Part shown: positions 56,337 to 64,000 of the stretch, one piece after another
How positions within the stretch are numbered: position 1 is the stretch's first letter
How the letters are laid out: each line of letters opens with the position of its first letter
Assembly (NCBI RefSeq): GCF_037975245.1
Contig: NC_092581.1
Span: 7,345,501-7,409,500, forward strand
Origin: Apostichopus japonicus
Taxonomy: Eukaryota; Echinodermata; Holothuroidea; Aspidochirotida; Stichopodidae
Length of the DNA stretch: 64,000 bases
Direction: 5' to 3'
The notes under the pieces: model-generated
The model's input: only the letters and a program-made list of their open reading frames with translations
Databases searched by the model: none
What the model was told of the DNA's origin: nothing
Translations under genes and position numbers: made by a program

Positions 56337-56492
56337 ACATTCGTTTGATCGGTACGTGACATTCGATCGATCGGTACCGCACATTCGATTGATCGGTACG
56401 GAACATTCGTTTGATCGGTACGTGACATTCGATTGATCGGTACCGCACATTCGATTGATCGGTACCGCACATTCGATTGATCGGTACGGAAC
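54447..56492. repeat. 2,046-bp tandem duplication, copy 1
   Basis: This copy matches 56,493-58,538 at 2,046 bp (93 monomers). It spans the 2,882-bp junction at 56,337 and so carries the first part of the next 2,882-bp unit at its right end. It shares TACTGCCCATTCG (near 55,384) with copy 2 (near 57,430), but not with the related copy near 60,313, which reads TACTGCACATTCG. Confidence 0.9.
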
Positions 56493-58538
56493 ATTCGATT
56501 AATCGGTAACGAACATTCGATTGATCGGTACCGCACATTCGATTGATCGGTACGTAACATTCGTTTGATCGGTACGGGACATTCGATTGATCGGTACCGC
56601 ACATTCGATTATTCAGTACGGAACATTCGATTGATCGGTACGGCACATTCGATTGGTCGATACGGAACATTCGATTGATCGGTACGGAATATTCGTTTGA
56701 TCGGTACTGCACATTCGATTGATCGGTACGGAACATTCGATTGATCGGTACGGAACATTCGATTGATCGGTACGGAACATTCGATTGATCGGTACGGAAT
56801 ATTAGATTAATCGGTAACGAACATTCGATTGATCGGTACCGCATTTTCCATTGATCAGTGCCGCACATTCGATTGATCGGTAACGAACTTTCGATTGATC
56901 GGTACTGCACATTCGATTGATCGGTACCGTACATTCGATTAATCGGTACCACACATTCGATTGATCGGCTCGGAACATTCGATTGATCGGTACCGTACAT
57001 TCGATTGATCGGTACCGCACATTCGATTGATCGGTACGGAACATTCGATTAATCGGGAACGAACATTCGATTGATCGGTATCGCACATTCGATTGATCGG
57101 TACGGAACATTCGATTGATCGGTACCGTACATTCGATTGATCGGTACGGAACATTCGATTGATCGGTACCGCACATTCGATTGATCGGTACGGAACATTC
57201 GATTAATCGGTAACGTACATTCGATTGATCGGTACCGCACATTCGATTGATCGGCACCGCACATTCGATTGATCGGTACGGAACATTCGATTGATCGGTA
57301 CGGAACATTCGATTGATCGGTACGGAACATTTGATTGATCGGTACGGAACATTCGATTGATCGGTACCGTACATTCGATTAATCGGTACCACATATTCGA
57401 TTGATCGGTACCGTACATTCGATTGATCGGTACTGCCCATTCGATTGATCGGTACCGTACATTCGATTAATCGGTAACGAACATTCGATTGATCGGTACC
57501 GCACATTCGATTGATCGCCACCGCACATTCGATTGATCGGTACGGAACATTCGATTTATCGGTACCGCACATTGGATTGATCGTTACGGAACATTCGATT
57601 GATCGGTACGGAACATTCGATTGATCGGTACCGCTCATTCGATTGATCGGTACGGAACATTCTATTGATCGGTACGGAACATTCGATTGATCGGTACCGC
57701 ACATTCGATTGATCGGTACGGAACATTCTATTGATCGGTACGGAACATTCGATTGATCGGTACTACAAATTCGATTGATCGGTACCGTACATTCGATTGA
57801 TCGGTACCGCACATTCGATTGATCGGTACGGAACATTCGATTGATCGGTACCGCACATTCGATTGATCGGTACGGAACATTCGATTGATCGGTACGGAAC
57901 ATTCGATTGATCGGTACTACACATTCGATTGATCGGTACCGTACATTCGATTGATCGGCACCGCACATTCGATTGATCGGTGCGGAACATTCGATTGATC
58001 GGTACGGAACATTCGATTGATCGGTACCGCACATTCGATTGATCGGTACCGCACATTCGATTGATCGGTACCGTACATTCGATTAATCGGTACTACACAT
58101 TCGATTGATCGGTACGGAACATTCGATTGATCGGTACCGCACATTCGATTGATCGGTACGGAACATTCGATTAATCGGTAACGAACATTCGATTGATCGG
58201 TACCGCACATTCGATTGATCGGTACGGAACATTCGATTGATCGGTACCGCACATTCGATTGATCGGTACGGAACATTCGTTTGATCGGTACGGGACATTC
58301 GATTGATCGGTACCGCACATTCGATTATTCAGTACGGAACATTCGATTGATCGGTACGGCACATTCGATTGATCGGTACGGAACATTCGTTTGATCGGTA
58401 CGTGACATTCGATCGATCGGTACCGCACATTCGATTGATCGGTACGGAACATTCGTTTGATCGGTACGTGACATTCGATTGATCGGTACCGCACATTCGA
58501 TTGATCGGTACCGCACATTCGATTGATCGGTACGGAAC
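56493..58538. repeat. 2,046-bp tandem duplication, copy 2
   Basis: This direct copy has a private change near 56,812 (ATTAGATTAATCGG, where both other copies read ATTCGATTAATCGG). It also contains a second instance of the 2,882-bp junction, near 58,382. That shows the 2,882-bp duplication came first and was then partly re-duplicated. Confidence 0.9.
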
Positions 58539-61246
58539 ATTCGATTAATCGGTAACGAACATTCGATTGATCGGTACCGCACATTCGATTGATCGGTACG
58601 GAACATTCGTTTGATCGGTACGGGACATTCGATTGATCGGTACCGCACATTCGATTATTCAGTACGGAACATTCGATTGATCGGTACGGCACATTCGATT
58701 GGTCGGTACGGAACATTCGATTGATCGGTACCGCACATTCGATTGATCGGTACGGAACATTCGATTAAACGGTAACGAACATTCGATTGATCGGTACCGC
58801 ACATTCGATTGATCGGTACGGAATATTCGTTTGATCGGTACGGGACATTCGATTGATCGGTACCGCACATTCGATTATTCAGTACGGAACATTCGATTGA
58901 TCGGTACGGCACATTCGATTGGTCGGTACGGAACATTCGATTGATCGGTACGGAATATTCGTTTGATCGGTACTGCACATTCGATTGATCGGTACGGAAC
59001 ATTCGATTGATCAATACCGAGCATTCGATTGATCGGTACGGAACATTCGATTGATCGGTACCGCACATTCGATTGATCGGTACGGAACATTCGATTGATC
59101 GGTACCACACATTCGATTGATCGGTACGGAACATTCGATTGATCGGTACCGTACATTCGATTGATCGGTACCGCACATTCGATTGATCGGTACGGAACAT
59201 TCGATTGATCGGTACGGAACATTCGATTGATCGGTACCGCACATTCGATTGATCGGTACGGAACATTCGATTGATCGGTACGGAACATTCGATTGATCGG
59301 TACTACAAATTCGATTGATCGGTACCGTACATTCGATTGATCGGTACCGCACATTCGATTGATCCGTACGGATCATTCGATTAATCGGTAACGAACATTC
59401 GATTGATCGGTACCGCACATTCGATTGATCGGTACGTAACATTCGTTTGATCGGTACGGGACATTCGATTGATCGGTACCGCACATTCGATTATTCAGTA
59501 CGGAACATTCGATTGATCGGTACGGCACATTCGATTGGTCGATACGGAACATTCGATTGATCGGTACGGAATATTCGTTTGATCGGTACTGCACATTCGA
59601 TTGATCGGTACGGAACATTCGATTGATCGGTACGGAACATTCGATTGATCGGTACGGAACATTCGATTGATCGGTACGGAATATTCGATTAATCGGTAAC
59701 GAACATTCGATTGATCGGTACCGCATTTTCCATTGATCAGTGCCGCACATTCGATTGATCGGTAACGAACTTTCGATTGATCGGTACTGCACATTCGATT
59801 GATCGGTACCGTACATTCGATTAATCGGTACCACACATTCGATTGATCGGCTCGGAACATTCGATTGATCGGTACCGTACATTCGATTGATCGGTACCGC
59901 ACATTCGATTGATCGGTACGGAACATTCGATTAATCGGGAACGAACATTCGATTGATCGGTATCGCACATTCGATTGATCGGTACGGAACATTCGATTGA
60001 TCGGTACCGTACATTCGATTGATCGGTACGGAACATTCGATTGATCGGTACCGCACATTCGATTGATCGGTACGGAACATTCGATTAATCGGTAGCGTAC
60101 ATTCGATTGATCGGTACCGCACATTCGATTGATCGGCACCGCACATTCGATTGATCGGTACGGAACATTCGATTGATCGGTACGGAACATTCGATTGATC
60201 GGTACGGAACATTTGATTGATCGGTACGGAACATTCGATTGATCGGTACCGTACATTCGATTAATCGGTACCACATATTCGATTGATCGGTACCGTACAT
60301 TCGATTGATCGGTACTGCACATTCGATTGATCGGTACCGTACATTCGATTAATCGGTAACGAACATTCGATTGATCGGTACCGCACATTCGATTGATCGC
60401 CACCGCACATTCGATTGATCGGTACGGAACATTCGATTTATCGGTACCGCACATTGGATTGATCGTTACGGAACATTCGATTGATCGGTACGGAACATTC
60501 GATTGATCGGTACCGCTCATTCGATTGATCGGTACGGAACATTCTATTGATCGGTACGGAACATTCGATTGATCGGTACCGCACATTCGATTGATCGGTA
60601 CGGAACATTCTATTGATCGGTACGGAACATTCGATTGATCGGTACTACAAATTCGATTGATCGGTACCGTACATTCGATTGATCGGTACCGCACATTCGA
60701 TTGATCGGTACGGAACATTCGATTGATCGGTACCGCACATTCGATTGATCGGTACGGAACATTCGATTGATCGGTACGGAACATTCGATTGATCGGTACT
60801 ACACATTCGATTGATCGGTACCGTACATTCGATTGATCGGCACCGCACATTCGATTGATCGGTGCGGAACATTCGATTGATCGGTACGGAACATTCGATT
60901 GATCGGTACCGCACATTCGATTGATCGGTACCGCACATTCGATTGATCGGTACCGTACATTCGATTAATCGGTACTACACATTCGATTGATCGGTACGGA
61001 ACATTCGATTGATCGGTACCGCACATTCGATTGATCGGTACGGAACATTCGATTAATCGGTAACGAACATTCGATTGATCGGTACCGCACATTCGATTGA
61101 TCGGTACGGAACATTCGATTGATCGGTACCGCACATTCGATTGATCGGTACGGAACATTCGTTTGATCGGTACGGGACATTCGATTGATCGGTACCGCAC
61201 ATTCGATTATTCAGTACGGAACATTCGATTGATCGGTACGGCACAT
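58382..61246. repeat. 2,882-bp unit, right copy
   Basis: This unit matches 53,455-56,318. Shared rare variants include GATTAAACGG (near 53,837 and 58,765), GATCCGTACGGATC (near 54,433 and 59,361) and GGCTCGGAAC (near 54,921 and 59,849). Its private change GGTAGCGTAC near 60,096 (GGTAACGTAC in the two other copies) fits its longer separation. The match ends near 61,246, where CGATTGGTCGG replaces CGATTGATCGG. Confidence 0.88.
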
Positions 61247-64000
61247 TCGATTGGTCGGTACGGAACATTCGATTGATCGGTACGGAATATTCGTTTGATC
61301 GGTACTGCACATTCGATTGATCGGTACGGAACATTCGATTGATCGGTACGGAACATTCGATTGATCGGTACGGAACATTCGATTGATCGGTACGGAACAT
61401 TCGATTGCTCGGTACGGAATATTCGTTTGATCGGTACTGCACATTCGATTGATCGGTACCGCATTTTCCATTGATCAGTGCCGCACATTCGATTAATCGG
61501 TAACGAACTTTCGATTGATCGGTACGGAACATTCGATTGATCAATACCGAACATTCGAATGATCGGTACCGCACATTCGATTGATCGGTACGGCACATTC
61601 GATTGATCGGTACGGAACATTCGATTGATCGGTACCGCACATTCGATTGATCGGTACCGTACATTCGATTAATCGGTACCACACATTCGATTGATCGGTA
61701 CGGAACATTCGATTGATCGGTACCGTACATTCGATTGATCGGTACCGCATATTCGATTGATCGGTACGGAACATTCGATTGATCGGTACGGAACATTCGA
61801 TTGATCGGTACCGCACATTCGATTGATCGGTACGGAACATTCGATTGATCGGTACGGAACATTCGATTGATCGGTACCGCACATTCGATTAATCGGTACC
61901 ACATATTCGATTGATCGGTACCGTACATTCGATTGATCGGTACTGCACATTCGATTGATCGGTACGTAACATTCGATTAATCGGTACCGCACATTCGATT
62001 GGTCGGTACCGCACATTCGATTGATCGGTACGGAACATTCGATTGATCGGTACCGCACATTCGATTGATCGGTACCGTACATTCGATTAATCGGTACTAC
62101 ACATTCGATTGATCGGAACGGAACATTCGATTGATCGGTACCGCACATTCGATTGATCGGTACGGAACATTCGATTAATCGGTAACGAACATTCGATTGA
62201 TCGGTACCGCACATTCGATTGATCGGTACGGAACATTCGTTTGATCGGTACGTGACATTCGATCGATCGGTACCGCACATTCGATTGATCGGTACCGCAC
62301 ATTCGATTGATCGGTACGGAACATTCGATTAATCGGTAACGAACATTCGATTGATCGGTACCGCACATTCGATTGATCGGTACGTAACATTCGTTTGATC
62401 GGTACGGGACATTCGATTGATCGGTACCGCACATTCGATTATTCAGTACGGAACATTCGATTGATCGGTACGGCACATTCGATTGGTCGGTACGGAACAT
62501 TCGATTGATCGGTACGGAATATTCGTTTGATCGGTACTGCACATTCGATTGATCGGTAACGAACATTCGATTGATCGGTACGGAACATTCGATTGATCGG
62601 TACGGAACATTCGATTGATCGGTACGGAACATTCGATTGATCGGTACCGCACATTCGATTAATCGGTACCACATATTCGATTGATCGGTACCGTACATTC
62701 GATTGATCGGTACTGCACATTCGATTGATCGGTACGTAACATTCGATTAATCGGTAACGAACATTCGATTGATCGGTACCGCACATTCGATTGGTCGGTA
62801 CCGCATATTCGATTGATCGGTACGGAACATTCGATTGATCGGTACAGAACATTCGATTGATCGGTACGGAACATTCGATTGATCGGTACGGAACATTCGA
62901 TTGATCGGTACCGTACATTCGATTAATCGGTACCACATATTCGATTGATCGGTACCGTACATTCGATTGATCGGTACTGCACATTCGATTGATCGGTACC
63001 GTACATTCGATTAATCGGTAACGAACATTCGATTGATCGGTACCGCACATTCGATTGATCGGTACGGAACATTCGATTGATCGGTACGGAACATTCGATT
63101 GATCGGTACCGCACATTCGATTGATCGGTACGGAACATTCTATTGATCGGTACGGAACATTCGATTGATCGGTACTACAAATTCGATTGATCGGTACCGT
63201 ACATTCGATTGATCGGTACCGCACATTGGATTGATCGGTACGGAACATTCGATTAATCGGTACCGCACATTCGATTGATCGGTTCGGAACATTCGATTGA
63301 TCGGTACGGAACATTCGATTGATCGGTACTACACATTCGATTGATCGGTACCGTACATTCGATTGATCAGCACCGCACATTCGATTGATCGGTGCGGAAC
63401 ATTCGATTGATCGGTACGGAACATTCGATTGATCGGTACCGCACATTCGATTAATCGGTACCGCACATTCGATTGATCGGTACCGTACATTCGATTAATC
63501 GGTACTACACATTCGATTGATCGGTACGGAACATTCGATTGACCGGTACCGCACATTCGATTGATCGGTACGGAACATTCGATTAATCGGTAACGAACAT
63601 TCGATTGATCGGTACCGCACATTCGATTGATCGGTACGGAACATTCGTTTGATCGGTACGTGACATTCGATCGATCGGTACCGCACATTCGATTGATCGG
63701 TACCGCACATTCGATTGATCGGTACGGAACATTCGATTAATCGGTAACGAACATTCGATTGATCGGTACCGCACATTCGATTGATCGGTACGGAACATTC
63801 GATTAAACGGTAACGAACATTCGATTGATCGGTACCGCACATTCGATTGATCGGTACGGAACATTCGTTTGATCGGTACGGGACATTCGATTGATCGGTA
63901 CCGCACATTCGATTATTCAGTACGGAACATTCGATTGATCGGTACGGCACATTCGATTGGTCGGTACGGAACATTCGATTGATCGGTACGGAATATTCGT
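61247..64000. repeat. Right-edge satellite, mixed higher-order order
   Basis: This is ordinary monomers throughout. Two shorter spacings are visible: the TTAATCGGTACCACATATTC run recurs 770 bp apart (near 61,890 and 62,660), and the ACGTGAC plus CGATCGATCG pair recurs 1,408 bp apart (near 62,250 and 63,658). A TTTTCC dimer sits near 61,464; none was seen after it. The window ends inside a monomer, so the array continues. Confidence 0.75.

Larger units (their letters stand above)
1..64000 (+). repeat. 22-bp satellite array filling the window
   Basis: Every stretch read is a head-to-tail copy of a 22-bp monomer. Numbering from ATTC, positions 1-16 plus 21-22 form the conserved core ACATTCGATTGATCGGTA, and positions 17-20 form a variable slot (CCGC, CGGA and CCGT most often; also CTAC, CTGC, ACGA, CGTA, CGGG, CGGC, CCAC, TGGA). 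Monomers start at 17 and still start in near-identical phase at 63,973. Phase checks near 10.0, 20.0, 30.0, 43.0, 50.0 and 60.0 kb all agree with the 1-bp indels listed separately. No inverted monomer and no inserted unique sequence was seen. Consensus GC is about 45-50%. The size and higher-order structure fit eukaryotic heterochromatic satellite DNA; the lineage and chromosomal position cannot be told from the sequence. Both window edges lie inside the array, so its true length is unknown. Confidence 0.98.

Noticed and set aside
265-63974. The remaining several hundred minus-strand open frames of 60-490 codons
   Set aside because: They have the same cause as the 539-codon frame. They overlap in different frames over identical repeats and carry no recognisable protein domain.
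1-64000. CRISPR array (constant repeat with variable spacers)
   Set aside because: The constant part is 18 bp and the variable part only 4 bp, drawn from a small recurring set. CRISPR spacers are about 30 bp and mostly unique, and there are no cas genes or leader.
1-64000. Telomeric repeat or simple microsatellite
   Set aside because: The unit is 22 bp with ordered variants and kilobase-scale higher-order structure, not a 5-8-bp G-rich telomere motif. A subtelomeric location remains possible but is not shown.
1-64000. Iteron-type plasmid or phage replication origin
   Set aside because: Iterons have similar unit length, but arrays hold a handful of copies beside a rep gene. Here there are about 2,900 copies and no gene.
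1-64000. Transposon insertions, rRNA or tRNA genes inside the array
   Set aside because: The monomer phase is preserved from end to end apart from 14 single-base changes, leaving no room for inserted sequence.
1-64000. Whole window as a pure assembly artefact
   Set aside because: The copies differ in an ordered way, with private mutations consistent with a duplication history, which an assembler would not invent. Artefactual doubling of the near-identical 5,788-, 4,796- or 3,563-bp blocks is still possible and is noted in the findings.

Overview
The whole 64 kb window is one uninterrupted satellite DNA array. Its monomer is 22 bp: a conserved 18-bp core, ACATTCGATTGATCGGTA, followed by a variable 4-bp slot, most often CCGC, CGGA or CCGT. 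All monomers I read point the same way, head to tail. Counting phase from the first complete monomer (position 17) to the last (ending at 63,994) gives 2,908 complete monomers, with the window cutting a partial monomer at each end. I found only 14 single-base length changes, and their net of +2 matches the phase drift exactly. I see no supportable gene, RNA gene, transposon, CRISPR array, promoter or terminator.

The organism cannot be identified from this sequence. A homogeneous array of at least 64 kb with nested higher-order repeats is typical of eukaryotic centromeric, pericentromeric, subtelomeric or sex-chromosome heterochromatin, and I know of no prokaryotic equivalent of this size. Monomers carry about three CpG each without obvious TpG decay, which argues weakly against a heavily CpG-methylated vertebrate-type genome.

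Above the monomer, the array is a mosaic of nested tandem segmental duplications whose periods are whole numbers of monomers, give or take inherited 1-bp indels. From left to right: a 2,266-bp period (1-3,696); a 5,788-bp tandem pair (3,691-15,266); a 3,719-bp pair overlapping it (12,073-19,510); a rearranged partial copy (19,760-21,092); a 4,796-bp pair (19,836-29,427); a family of related segments of about 2 kb between 29.9 and 43.2 kb, including an 1,848-bp pair (32,275-35,970) and a 968/969-bp pair (38,485-40,421); a 3,563-bp pair (43,325-50,450); a mixed region (50,451-53,454); nested 2,882- and 2,046-bp duplications (53,455-61,246); and a mixed right edge (61,247-64,000). Marker variants are confined to particular stretches, as expected for local unequal exchange and homogenisation.

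The long open frames on the minus strand are artefacts. The monomer length leaves remainder 1 on division by 3, so each frame reads all three monomer phases over 66 bp. The consensus has no stop on the minus strand, while the TGA inside ATTGATC closes every plus-strand frame. The features most worth a second look are the constant-core/variable-slot design, the dyad CGAT-N2-ATCG inside the core, and the record of nested duplications.
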